Shown one piece after another: positions 43,883 through 51,815 of a DNA stretch of 64,000 nucleotides. Location: positions 62,001 to 126,000 of the forward strand of contig CBFHVA010000006.1 in the NCBI GenBank assembly GCA_965659415.1, written 5' to 3'. The notes below the pieces were generated by a model. The model was not told the origin of the DNA, did no database searches, and saw nothing but the letters and a program-made list of their open reading frames with translations. The first letter of the stretch is position 1; the number at the start of each line of letters is the position of its first letter. The DNA comes from Phaeocystidibacter sp965659415 (GTDB taxonomy: Bacteria; Bacteroidota; Bacteroidia; Flavobacteriales; Schleiferiaceae). The translations under genes and the position numbers were made by a program.

Positions 43883-45064
43883 CTACTTAAAATTACGATT
43901 CGATGCCGTCTCCTCGTAAAGGTGGCGCATCATCGCCTCAATATCATCGGTAACAGACAGCCCTCGTCGTTCCATGACGCGATTCATCGTATCCAAGGCC
44001 TTGTCTACTCTATACTCTGAGAATCCTGATGCTCCGCCCCAAGCAAAGCTCGGCACAAAGTTTCTCGGGAATCCACTTCCAAAAATATTCGCTGAAACCC
44101 CTACAACTGTGCCCGTATTAAACATGGTATTGATGCCACACTTACTGTGGTCTCCCATGATTAGTCCGCAAAACTGCAATCCAGTACGGTCAAAACCACC
44201 GCGACCATAATTCCACAATTTCACTTCGTCGTAGTTGTTCTTGAGATTGCTCGTATTCGTGTCAGCCCCAAGGTTACACCATTCACCGATAACGGAATTC
44301 CCCAAAAAGCCATCGTGACCTTTGTTCGAATACCCAAAGATGACCGAATTACTCACTTCACCACCAACTTTCGAATGAGGTCCTACAGTGGTGGGTCCAT
44401 AGATTTTAGCACCTAGTTTAAGCTGCGAATGGGCTCCAAGAGCCAACCCTCCGCGCACCAAGGATCCCTCCATGATGGTAGAATCAGTATCCAAATAAAT
44501 AGGTCCCGTGGTGGAATTGAGAACGACCGCCTCCACAGATGCTCCCTCTTCTAAAAAGATGCGATTGCCAATAATCGTATTTGTTCCAGAAATAGGTGCT
44601 GACGTTCGTCCCTCTGTGAGGAAATTGAAATCGCGCTCCAGCTGGTCGCCATTATTGGAGAAAATATCCCAAGGCTTGGCAATCTGAGAAACCTCCTGCT
44701 CGTAAGTGATTCGCTCCAACTTGTCGTCCTCAAAGATATCTGCAATGCGGTCTTCATCTAGAAAAGCTGCAATCAATAAATCACCTTTATATAAACCTTG
44801 TCCTTTCTTGAGTTCTACCACCTTAGCTAGCAGACGCATATCCGGACAAACCGAACCGTTGATCAATAAATTATTCTTGCCCTTCTTCATCGGAAAAAGC
44901 GCACTGAGATGAGGTTGCGATAAGTAAGACGCAGAAGCCTCCAGGCGCTTTTCCCACTTCTCCTTGATGGTCAGGATCCCCACTCGTATATCTGCAACAG
45001 GTCGTGTGAAAGTGAGCGGCAACAAGTGATTTCTTTCAGGTCCGTCGAATAGAATCAGATTCAT
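43883..45064 (-). CDS. GlmU-like putative sugar nucleotidyltransferase
   Basis: 393 residues. The N-terminus MNLILFDGPERNHLLPLTFT resembles the nucleotidyltransferase fold of Bacteroidota GlmU-family proteins, but the canonical G-x-G-T-R-M-x-P-K loop is not visible. The C-terminal half is a left-handed beta-helix with hexapeptide repeats (LEEGASVEAVVLNSTTGPIY, NSVIGEWCNLGADTNTSNLK). By comparison with GlmU it could acetylate or uridylate a sugar phosphate for cell-wall precursors; with the degenerate loop this is uncertain. It follows rpmE2 after a terminator. Confidence 0.78.
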   Translation of the reverse strand: MNLILFDGPERNHLLPLTFTRPVADIRVGILTIKEKWEKRLEASASYLSQPHLSALFPMKKGKNNLLINGSVCPDMRLLAKVVELKKGQGLYKGDLLIAAFLDEDRIADIFEDDKLERITYEQEVSQIAKPWDIFSNNGDQLERDFNFLTEGRTSAPISGTNTIIGNRIFLEEGASVEAVVLNSTTGPIYLDTDSTIMEGSLVRGGLALGAHSQLKLGAKIYGPTTVGPHSKVGGEVSNSVIFGYSNKGHDGFLGNSVIGEWCNLGADTNTSNLKNNYDEVKLWNYGRGGFDRTGLQFCGLIMGDHSKCGINTMFNTGTVVGVSANIFGSGFPRNFVPSFAWGGASGFSEYRVDKALDTMNRVMERRGLSVTDDIEAMMRHLYEETASNRNFK

Positions 45065-45143
45065 AAATGGAGTCTTCTAGGTTGAAGAAGTAAAAATAGG
45101 AAAGTCAGAGCGGAAGTGAACCCATCAGACTCATTCCTTAGGT

Positions 45144-45180
45144 CAAAAAAAAATCCCGAAGCGCTAGGCGATCGGGATTC
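45144..45180 (-). terminator. Intrinsic terminator of rpmE2
   Basis: On the minus strand, an 8-bp stem AATCCCGA / TCGGGATT (45152-45159 with 45172-45179), 12-nt loop, then a long T run (A8 on the plus strand). Confidence 0.88.
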
Positions 45181-45202
45181 TTATATAAGTTGCGGAAAAG
45201 TC

Positions 45203-45454
45203 CTATTTCTTGAATTTCGCGTAACGGTTGCGGAACTTGTCCACACGACCTGCTGTGTCGATCATCTTCACCTTTCCAGTATAGAACGGGTGAGAATAAG
45301 AAGAGATTTCCATCTTTACCAATGGATACTCCTGACCTTCAACTTCGATAGTGTCCTTTGTGTTTGCGCAAGAACGCGTAATAAATGTATCGCCTGTGCC
45401 CATGTCTTTGAAGCAAACGAGACGATAGCTCTCTGGGTGAATACCTTGTTTCAT
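45203..45454 (-). CDS. rpmE2: 50S ribosomal protein L31, type B
   Basis: 83 residues. It starts MKQGIHPESYRLVCFKDMG and has YPLVKMEISSYSHPFYTGK and the C-terminal FRNRYAKFKK. It lacks the CxxC zinc pairs of type A L31, so it is the zinc-independent bL31B paralogue. It is monocistronic and has its own terminator. It is divergent from the beta-helix lipoprotein gene. Confidence 0.97.
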   Translation of the reverse strand: MKQGIHPESYRLVCFKDMGTGDTFITRSCANTKDTIEVEGQEYPLVKMEISSYSHPFYTGKVKMIDTAGRVDKFRNRYAKFKK

Positions 45455-45590
45455 AGCTGCTATTCTTATTTCTTAAGTGAGGATTTGGCCCCACTTCCAT
45501 TTTCGCTTAGCGGACGGCAAAATTAGGAGATTTTTTCTGAACTACAAGCAATTCTCTATCAACAATCTATCTCCTTCAGATTGCGTTGAA

Positions 45591-45598
45591 TATCTTTG
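45591..45598 (+). promoter_or_regulatory. Candidate start-proximal -7 element TATCTTTG
   Basis: Exact TAnnTTTG, 7 nt before ATG 45606; predicts an almost leaderless mRNA for the beta-helix lipoprotein. Confidence 0.45.
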
Positions 45599-45605
45599 GG
45601 CACAA

Positions 45606-47087
45606 ATGAAGCAATTTCTTTTCATTTCGGTAGGACTTTTAATCCTGATGGGATCGTGTCGACGTGAGCAAACTTTCAACCGGCAAAGTGTTGATCTCCG
45701 CTTTTCGCAAGACACTGTTTTCTTGGATACCGTCTTTACCCAGGTTGGATCTTCTACACGTTCATTGTGGGTTTACAATCCAACGAATGAAGACCTTTAC
45801 ATCGACAGGATTCGGCTTGGTAAGGGAAACAGCAGTTACTATCGCCTGAATGTGAATGGCGTTGCCACCAAAGACATTCAAGATGTGGAACTCTTGGCCA
45901 AGGACAGTTTGGTCATTCGAATTGAAGTGACAGCAGATGTGGGTAACGCATTGGATATACTGTACACCGACAGCATCCTCTTTCAAACCTTGGGAAATCT
46001 TCAAGATGTAGATCTGGTAACACTTGCCAAAGACGCACACTTCTATTACCCCACCAATACCTTGATCATTCCGCAACCTGCCCCGAATCCGGATATCAGA
46101 ATTCCGTATTCGGTGCTCAATTGCAACACCACATGGTCGGACGACAAGCCTCACGTGATATATGGATACGCGGTGGTAGATAGCGGATGTGTACTCAACA
46201 TTGATGCGGGTGCCGAAATTCACTTCCACAACGGCAGTGGCATCTGGGTAACTTCAGGTGGGCAAATTCAAATGGATGCTACCAACATGGGTCAAATTGA
46301 TCAGAATCCGATAGTTATTCAGGGGGACCGATTGGAGCCTATTTATGAGGATATTCCTGGACAATGGGGAGGTGTTCTCGGTGGAATTTTCATTCAATCG
46401 GGAAGCACGGGTAACCTTATTCAAAACACCATTATTAAAAACGCATCCATTGCTTTGAGGATTGATAGTACGGGTGCCAGTGCACCCAACGTGACCATTC
46501 GAAACAGCATGATTTTGAATAGTAGTCGCGTAGGAATCTTTGGAGGTTTTGCGAATATTCAAGCCGAGAATTGTGTAATCGGTGGAAGCGGAATCTACGG
46601 TTTGTATGCCTTAGGCGGTTCATATCGATTTACCCACTGCACCTTTGCCAACTACAGCATCAGCGGAAGAAGCACACCAACCATTGGCCTCTTCAACTTC
46701 TTTGAACCATCGCCAGGAACGCGATTGGTGAGAGATATCAGTGAAGCCCAATTCGATAACTGCATAGTGTATGGAAACCGTCGTGTAGAATTTGGAATCG
46801 GACTGCAAGCATCCGGTCAATTGAACTTCCAATTCCGTGATTCATTCCTGCGCCTTGCGGAAAACCCCGATGATGGTGCATTTGACCGCGAAGACACTAC
46901 TCGATTTGAGAATTGCACCCTTGATACAGATCCGGAGTTCGTGAACGCTCAACAAAACAACTTTGAACTGGACAGTATCTCACCCGCCATTGATGCGGCG
47001 AATGCCGCGTGGTCACAATCGGTTCCTACGGATATTGTAAAACTGAATCGCCTACCAAATCCCGATGTGGGCGCTTATGAGAGGTGA
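45606..47087 (+). CDS. Lipoprotein with right-handed parallel beta-helix
   Basis: 493 residues from ATG 45606, which opens a lipoprotein signal (MKQFLFISVGLLILMGSC, Cys18). The N-terminal third is beta-rich, with Asp-rich VDLRFSQDTVFLDTVFTQVG. From about residue 180 on there are repeats typical of pectate-lyase-like beta-helices (LIQNTIIKNASIALRI, VTIRNSMILNSSRVGIFGG, IQAENCVIGGSGIYGLYALG). The C-terminus resembles choice-of-anchor Q ends (DIVKLNRLPNPDVGAYER). It probably sits on the outer membrane and binds or cleaves a polysaccharide; no catalytic residues can be assigned. It converges on the luxC-like gene. Confidence 0.82.
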   Translation: MKQFLFISVGLLILMGSCRREQTFNRQSVDLRFSQDTVFLDTVFTQVGSSTRSLWVYNPTNEDLYIDRIRLGKGNSSYYRLNVNGVATKDIQDVELLAKDSLVIRIEVTADVGNALDILYTDSILFQTLGNLQDVDLVTLAKDAHFYYPTNTLIIPQPAPNPDIRIPYSVLNCNTTWSDDKPHVIYGYAVVDSGCVLNIDAGAEIHFHNGSGIWVTSGGQIQMDATNMGQIDQNPIVIQGDRLEPIYEDIPGQWGGVLGGIFIQSGSTGNLIQNTIIKNASIALRIDSTGASAPNVTIRNSMILNSSRVGIFGGFANIQAENCVIGGSGIYGLYALGGSYRFTHCTFANYSISGRSTPTIGLFNFFEPSPGTRLVRDISEAQFDNCIVYGNRRVEFGIGLQASGQLNFQFRDSFLRLAENPDDGAFDREDTTRFENCTLDTDPEFVNAQQNNFELDSISPAIDAANAAWSQSVPTDIVKLNRLPNPDVGAYER

Positions 47088-47114
47088 TACCCGTCCCTGG
47101 CCACTAGTCTCTGG

Positions 47115-48152
47115 TCAGAAGTTCAAAAATTCAATGGTATCCACACCATCCGCATAATCCCAGAGTGTAGGAGATTGTGTGCTACCGAGCGGCACAATTG
47201 GAAGCGCCGGATGACTTTCATTAGATGCAATGCACTGAAGTGAATCGCGATCTTTCAGAAGGGTTTCAAAAACGGATTCGATAGATTGATATCGCTCATA
47301 GTGCACCATTGACACGGGTGTTGAGTACGACTCACCTTCTTTCAAAACCACGAATCCGTTTTCTAGAAACTCCTTTCTATCCATCAAGAGAATTGCTCTG
47401 TGGTAATCGTAGTTATTGGCATACTTGTGATTTTGGACCACATCTTGAAAGGGCAACCAAGATCCGAAAATTCGGTCCAGATCGAATTCTTTAGGTAGAT
47501 ATAGTTTACTCACTGAGCGACAACCCAATCCGAAATATCGGAAAACATCTTCTCCCAAAGCTTGAAGCTGATCTTCTGTTTCATTTCCCGTCAGCACCGC
47601 CACGCTCTTTCTGTTCTTGCGAATGATATGAGGATATTTTCCAAAATAGGTTTCAAAATAGCGTGCGGTGTTATCTGACCCAGTGGCAATTACCGCATCC
47701 ATGTTTTGTAATCTTTCCACCCACTCAATTTGCGATTCAATGATGGAATCTTTTAAAAGAGCTGGAATGAGCTGATTATCATCGCTACTCATTTTAACCA
47801 ACGCGCGGTGTCCACATAGGGTTACGGTGAGTAGATCGTGCATTCCCACCATTGGCACATTTCCGGCCATCACAATCCCTACCTGTTTTGCTTTCTTTGG
47901 ATTGAAATGATCGAGCGTGTATTGGTTGGTCCATTCAGTGAGTGACGATGCAGAGAGCGCTTTTGACCACTCTCCTAGCGCATGTAAAACTTGCGATTTC
48001 TCGAACCAACCGTTGTGATGAACAGAAGTATTTATCGCTTTCAAAAGAGACATGCTCCACTTATCGGATTCACGAGTAGACTCTTCTAAAAAAGCGCTCA
48101 AACGAGCACCTAAACTTTTCCACGCTTCAAATCGTTCTTCAAACTTCAACAT
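47115..48152 (-). CDS. LuxC-type acyl-CoA reductase
   Basis: 345 residues from ATG 48152; the open frame continues upstream but covers the ferredoxin promoter and gene. It carries the LuxC pattern: GNVPMVGMHDLLTVTLCGHRALVKMS, IATGSDNTARYFETYFG, RKNRKSVAVLTGNE, and FRYFGLGCRSVSKLYLP, which holds the presumed catalytic Cys. It would reduce an acyl-CoA or acyl-ester to an aldehyde with NADPH. No luciferase genes are present. The divergent ferredoxin may be a partner; adjacency is the only evidence. Confidence 0.87.
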   Translation of the reverse strand: MLKFEERFEAWKSLGARLSAFLEESTRESDKWSMSLLKAINTSVHHNGWFEKSQVLHALGEWSKALSASSLTEWTNQYTLDHFNPKKAKQVGIVMAGNVPMVGMHDLLTVTLCGHRALVKMSSDDNQLIPALLKDSIIESQIEWVERLQNMDAVIATGSDNTARYFETYFGKYPHIIRKNRKSVAVLTGNETEDQLQALGEDVFRYFGLGCRSVSKLYLPKEFDLDRIFGSWLPFQDVVQNHKYANNYDYHRAILLMDRKEFLENGFVVLKEGESYSTPVSMVHYERYQSIESVFETLLKDRDSLQCIASNESHPALPIVPLGSTQSPTLWDYADGVDTIEFLNF

Positions 48153-48167
48153 GCAATGTCTCTTTGT

Positions 48168-48185
48168 TACTTTTGTACAAAGGTA
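48168..48185. promoter_or_regulatory. Near-palindromic face-to-face promoter TACTTTTGTACAAAGGTA
   Basis: The plus strand reads TACTTTTG (48168-48175) and the minus strand reads TACCTTTG (48185-48178); both are exact TAnnTTTG. They face each other across 2 nt, with 16 of 18 positions palindromic. The plus box is 22 nt before the ferredoxin ATG and the minus box 25 nt before the LuxC-like ATG. RNA polymerase could not occupy both at once. Confidence 0.55.
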
Positions 48186-48197
48186 AAACAACAAGCC

Positions 48198-48545
48198 ATG
48201 GCCATAAAGATTACGGATGAGTGTATTAATTGCGGCGCCTGCGAACCAGAATGCCCCAACAATGCCATATATGAAGGTGCAATGGAATGGAGATTCGGTG
48301 ATGGAACCGATCTCTCGGGAAAAGTCATGACGCCGAATGGTAATGAGTACGATGCGGATGAAGCTCAAGAGCCTGTTGATTATGACGTATACTACATCGT
48401 AACCGACAAGTGTACGGAGTGCCACGGTTTCCACGAGGAACCACAATGCGCCGAAGTTTGTCCGGTTGACTGTTGTGTTCCTGACGAGGACAACGTGGAA
48501 ACGGAGGACGAGCTTCAGGCTAAAAAGGACTTCATGCACTTATAA
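48198..48545 (+). CDS. 4Fe-4S dicluster ferredoxin
   Basis: 115 residues from ATG 48198. The first cluster motif is CINCGACEPECP; the second is CTECHGFHEEPQCAEVCPVDCC, the Allochromatium-type 8Fe ferredoxin arrangement with an insertion. The middle and C-terminal portions are very acidic, as in electron carriers. It transfers electrons in the cytoplasm; the reductase and acceptor are not known. It shares a bidirectional promoter with the LuxC-like reductase and ends in a structured terminator. Confidence 0.94.
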   Translation: MAIKITDECINCGACEPECPNNAIYEGAMEWRFGDGTDLSGKVMTPNGNEYDADEAQEPVDYDVYYIVTDKCTECHGFHEEPQCAEVCPVDCCVPDEDNVETEDELQAKKDFMHL

Positions 48546-48558
48546 AGTGCTTCATTAT

Positions 48559-48627
48559 AGGTTCGAGGTGCCGTGAGGACGAATCCTCTCAGCTTGCAAA
48601 ACTAGCGGCATCTCGAGCTTTTCTTTG
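48559..48627 (+). terminator. Terminator with a three-way-junction-like interior
   Basis: An outer stem of up to 15 bp (48559-48573 with 48606-48620, including G-U pairs) encloses 32 nt. The interior contains a 5-bp hairpin GAGGA-CGAA-TCCTC (75-88 of 485xx) and a possible short second hairpin (GCT...AGC). TTCTTTG follows at the 3' side. The end of the ferredoxin transcript is the simplest reading; the inner structure is more than a terminator needs. Confidence 0.6.
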
Positions 48628-48662
48628 ACATACGGATTGGTTCAATAATCCGTTCTTTCAAC

Positions 48663-49553
48663 ATGCGGAATTTCATTCTTTACATATTTCTTATCTCAAG
48701 TTGCCTGCTTCACGGTAATGAAGTTGACAGCCTTTATCGTACCTGGCTTCCTGATCTTCAGAAGTTTGGTGAGCAGAGTAGAGTTTTACCAAGTGAAGAC
48801 GAAAGGAATGCGGCGGCTGATTCTTTCATTGTCATAATGAAAGAACTGGTTCGATTTCCAGAAGCCATGCATTTCACCTTTGAAGGGGTGCCCAACTTGA
48901 GCGTACTCACCTCTCCGGATGAAAAACTTCGGACCATCACCTTTATGGTGCCTCAGAGCGGCTTAGTTTATGAGCATTATGGATTCTTGCTCTATCAAGA
49001 TGAAGAGTACAAGCACTTGTTCTTGAAGAATGGGAGCATGGGAATGCAGTCGGATATCTACCGCTTACTCGCTCCGGATGAGTGGCTTGGAGGATTGTAC
49101 TATGATATTGTTGAGCGCGAGAAAGGCGACCAAACCGTGTACTTCCTCATGGGATTTAGACAAGTCAATCCCAATATCCAACAGAAGTTTATAGATGCCG
49201 TTACGATTACCGATGGCCTGATTCGATTTGGGTGTAAGGCCTTTAGAATTGGTGAGTTCAATGATGTTGTAAACGAGCAACCCCCTTACCGACTCATACT
49301 TTCTTACTCTACGAAGTACGGTGCTACCTTCAAATGGAACGACGAATATGAGGGAATAGTTATGGATCATATGTCGCCACCAGATGCTAGTCAGAAACGC
49401 TTCTTCATGGTGTACGGCCCGGACTTCTCCTATGATGCCTTGGTGTGGCGAGATGAAGAATGGCATTTACAAGAGAACATCACCTTCGAAAATGATGTCC
49501 AAACGGCTCCACCGAATCCAGATGTCCCTACAGGGCTACCACCTAGAAGGTGA
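48663..49553 (+). CDS. Secreted protein of unknown function
   Basis: 296 residues with a signal peptide (MRNFILYIFLISSCLLHGNE). The mature part is mixed alpha/beta with segments YEHYGFLLYQDEEYKHLFL, DEWLGGLYYDIVEREKGDQT, and a Pro-rich C-terminus (APPNPDVPTGLPPRR). I recognise no domain. It lies between the ferredoxin and serC, with about 80 bases before serC. Probably periplasmic. Other roles cannot be excluded. Confidence 0.75.
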   Translation: MRNFILYIFLISSCLLHGNEVDSLYRTWLPDLQKFGEQSRVLPSEDERNAAADSFIVIMKELVRFPEAMHFTFEGVPNLSVLTSPDEKLRTITFMVPQSGLVYEHYGFLLYQDEEYKHLFLKNGSMGMQSDIYRLLAPDEWLGGLYYDIVEREKGDQTVYFLMGFRQVNPNIQQKFIDAVTITDGLIRFGCKAFRIGEFNDVVNEQPPYRLILSYSTKYGATFKWNDEYEGIVMDHMSPPDASQKRFFMVYGPDFSYDALVWRDEEWHLQENITFENDVQTAPPNPDVPTGLPPRR

Positions 49554-49598
49554 TGTGGATTTCACTTGTGCTTAACCTCAGTTGCCATTTCATTTCGC

Positions 49599-49606
49599 TA
49601 GTTTTG
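49599..49606 (+). promoter_or_regulatory. Candidate -7 element TAGTTTTG
   Basis: Exact TAnnTTTG, 28 nt before the serC ATG, with a TTG 14 nt further upstream (short for a -33). It probably drives serC-serA. Confidence 0.45.
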
Positions 49607-49634
49607 CAGCACAATTAGGCGACCCAATTTTGTC

Positions 49635-50702
49635 ATGAAAAAGCACAATTTCTCAGCGGGACCGTGCATCCTTCCTCAGGAGGTCCTCAAGCAAGCTTCA
49701 GAGGCAATCATCAACTTTGATAACCTCGACCTATCTCTCATCGAAATAAGCCACCGTTCTAAAAACGTGGTTGCAGTGATGGATGAGGCACAGGCGCTGG
49801 TAAAAGATCTCTTAAATCTTCCAGAAGGTTACAGTGTTCTCTTTCTTCAGGGAGGTGCGAGTTTGGAGTTCTTGATGGTTCCTTACAACCTCATGAAACA
49901 AAATGGTAAGGCCTCTTACTTGGTAACTGGAGCTTGGGCCAAAAAGGCGATGCAAGAAGCCAAGGCATTTGGAGAATCGCATATCGTTGGAGATTCATCA
50001 GATAAAAACTTCAACTACATCCCTAAGGGATATGAGGTTCCTTCTGATTCCGATTACTTCCACACTACCTCAAACAACACGATTTACGGCACGCAAATGA
50101 AGAGCTTTCCCAAGGTGGATACGCTCAATGTTTGTGACATGTCGTCGGATATTTTCAGTCGCCAATTGGACTTCAGTCAATTCGACCTTATTTACGCCGG
50201 CGCACAGAAGAACATGGGTCCTGCCGGCACCACACTTGTTGTAGTTAAAGACGAGATTCTTGGTAAAACAGGACGCACGATTCCGACCATGCTGGACTAC
50301 AACACGCACATCAGTAAAGAGTCCATGTTCAATACGCCACCCGTATTTGCCTTTTATGTGAGCATGCTAACTCTTCGCTGGTTGAAGCAAAATGGCGGAA
50401 TAGATTGGATTGAAAAGATAAACGATCAGAAAGCTGAGTTGCTATATGGTGAAATTGACCGAAACTCGCTTTTCAAAGGAACAGCCGAAGTAGAAGATCG
50501 CTCAAACATGAACGCATGTTTCCTATTAAACAACGAGGATTACAAAGAGCGTTTTGAAAACATGTTAAAAGAAGGCGGCATAAACGGCTTAAACGGACAC
50601 CGCTCAGTGGGTGGTTACCGAGCATCCATGTACAACGCCTTGCCACTCTCAAGTGTAGAGGCTCTTGTGGAAATCATGCGCGAACTAGAGCGCAAAGCAT
50701 AA
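49635..50702 (+). CDS. serC: Phosphoserine aminotransferase
   Basis: 355 residues. It starts MKKHNFSAGPCILPQEVL. The PLP lysine is in AGAQKNMGPAGTT, and NGHRSVGGYRASMYNALPL is the C-terminal substrate-binding motif. It transaminates 3-phosphohydroxypyruvate to phosphoserine using glutamate. serA starts 18 bases downstream, so the first two serine-synthesis enzymes are in one operon, here in the order C-A. Confidence 0.96.
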   Translation: MKKHNFSAGPCILPQEVLKQASEAIINFDNLDLSLIEISHRSKNVVAVMDEAQALVKDLLNLPEGYSVLFLQGGASLEFLMVPYNLMKQNGKASYLVTGAWAKKAMQEAKAFGESHIVGDSSDKNFNYIPKGYEVPSDSDYFHTTSNNTIYGTQMKSFPKVDTLNVCDMSSDIFSRQLDFSQFDLIYAGAQKNMGPAGTTLVVVKDEILGKTGRTIPTMLDYNTHISKESMFNTPPVFAFYVSMLTLRWLKQNGGIDWIEKINDQKAELLYGEIDRNSLFKGTAEVEDRSNMNACFLLNNEDYKERFENMLKEGGINGLNGHRSVGGYRASMYNALPLSSVEALVEIMRELERKA

Positions 50703-50720
50703 TAATTGAATACTCGAAAG

Positions 50721-51668
50721 ATGAAAGTTCTTGCAAACGACGGAATAGCTGCCAACGGAAGAGACGCCCTTGTAGCTACGGGACACGAAGTGCTCGAAAT
50801 CACTGTAGCTCAAGAGCAGCTTGCCAACTATATAAATGAGAACCAAGTAGATGTACTATTGGTGCGCAGCGCTACTAAGGTGCGTGAAGCCTTGATCGAC
50901 GAAGTTGCTCACCAACTAAAACTCATTATTAGAGGCGGTGTTGGGATGGACAACATCGATGTGGAATACGCCAAAAGCAAAGGGATTCAGGTGAGAAACA
51001 CTCCTGCATCTTCCTCGCAAAGTGTGGCAGAATTAGTAATGGCACATTTGTGGGGCATGGTTCGCTTTCTGCACGACAGCAATCGTCAGATGCCATTGGA
51101 AGGAGAAACTCGATTTAAAGAATTGAAGAAGGCCTATGGAAAAGGCATCGAACTTCAAGGAAAAACGTTGGGCATTGTTGGGTTCGGTCGTATTGGTCAA
51201 GCCCTAGGCAGAATGGCAGTGGGCATTGGAATGAATGTGGTTATGCACGATTTCATCGAAGGCGATCGCACCATCACCTTGGAATTTGCCAACGGAGCCA
51301 CGGTAGATTACACAGCAAAAAACCTACCAATGGATGAGTTGCTAGCAGCGAGCGATTTCCTATCTCTTCATGTTTCGGGAGCTGGTAAAACTGTTATTGG
51401 AGAAGCGGAGATGAAGAAAATGAAACCCGGCTCTTTCATTGTGAATACAGCTCGAGGTGGCACGGTAGACGAAGTTGCTCTTTTAAAGTCGTTCGAAGAA
51501 GGTCACCTAGCGGGTGCAGCACTTGATGTATTCGTAGACGAGCCTAAGCCAGCCATGCAGGTGTTGATGAACGGTCAAATTTCATTAAGTCCACATATCG
51601 GTGCGGCCACCGCAGAGGCGCAAGCACGCATCGGAATGGAGATTGCCGAAATTGTGAACGAGGGATAA
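50721..51668 (+). CDS. serA: D-3-phosphoglycerate dehydrogenase, short form
   Basis: 315 residues from ATG 50721 (MKVLANDGIAANGRDALVAT). NAD-binding motif GIVGFGRIGQALG; catalytic Arg in IRGGVGMDNID, Glu in FVDEPKP, His in SPHIGAATAEAQ. It lacks the C-terminal ACT and regulatory domains, so feedback inhibition by serine through ACT is not expected. It oxidises 3-phosphoglycerate, the substrate step before serC. A strong terminator follows. Confidence 0.95.
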   Translation: MKVLANDGIAANGRDALVATGHEVLEITVAQEQLANYINENQVDVLLVRSATKVREALIDEVAHQLKLIIRGGVGMDNIDVEYAKSKGIQVRNTPASSSQSVAELVMAHLWGMVRFLHDSNRQMPLEGETRFKELKKAYGKGIELQGKTLGIVGFGRIGQALGRMAVGIGMNVVMHDFIEGDRTITLEFANGATVDYTAKNLPMDELLAASDFLSLHVSGAGKTVIGEAEMKKMKPGSFIVNTARGGTVDEVALLKSFEEGHLAGAALDVFVDEPKPAMQVLMNGQISLSPHIGAATAEAQARIGMEIAEIVNEG

Positions 51669-51696
51669 GCACCTAAAAGTTCAACCCTATAGATTT

Positions 51697-51728
51697 AAAG
51701 GCCACCCAAAAAGGGTGGCCTTTTCTTT
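51697..51728 (+). terminator. Intrinsic terminator
   Basis: Perfect 11-bp stem AAAGGCCACCC / GGGTGGCCTTT, A5 loop, then TCTTTT. Ends the serC-serA operon. Confidence 0.93.
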
Positions 51729-51786
51729 TAATAATTATTGACCCGAAGGTCCCTCATTTCAGCATGCATTACAGTTCACAAATGAA

Positions 51787-51794
51787 TATCTTTA
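51787..51794 (+). promoter_or_regulatory. Candidate -7 element TATCTTTA
   Basis: Seven of eight matches to TAnnTTTG, 21 nt before ATG 51816. Confidence 0.35.
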
Positions 51795-51815
51795 TACTAA
51801 TAACATAAGGTGGAC

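Noticed and set aside
47088..47114. Bidirectional terminator between the beta-helix and LuxC-like genes
   Set aside because: A 6-bp imperfect stem (CTGGCC/GGTCAG) without T runs is too weak.
48573..48590. Hammerhead ribozyme core
   Set aside because: The string TGAGGACGAA resembles part of a hammerhead, but the required CUGANGA, GAAA and cleavage-site elements are absent in the right places.
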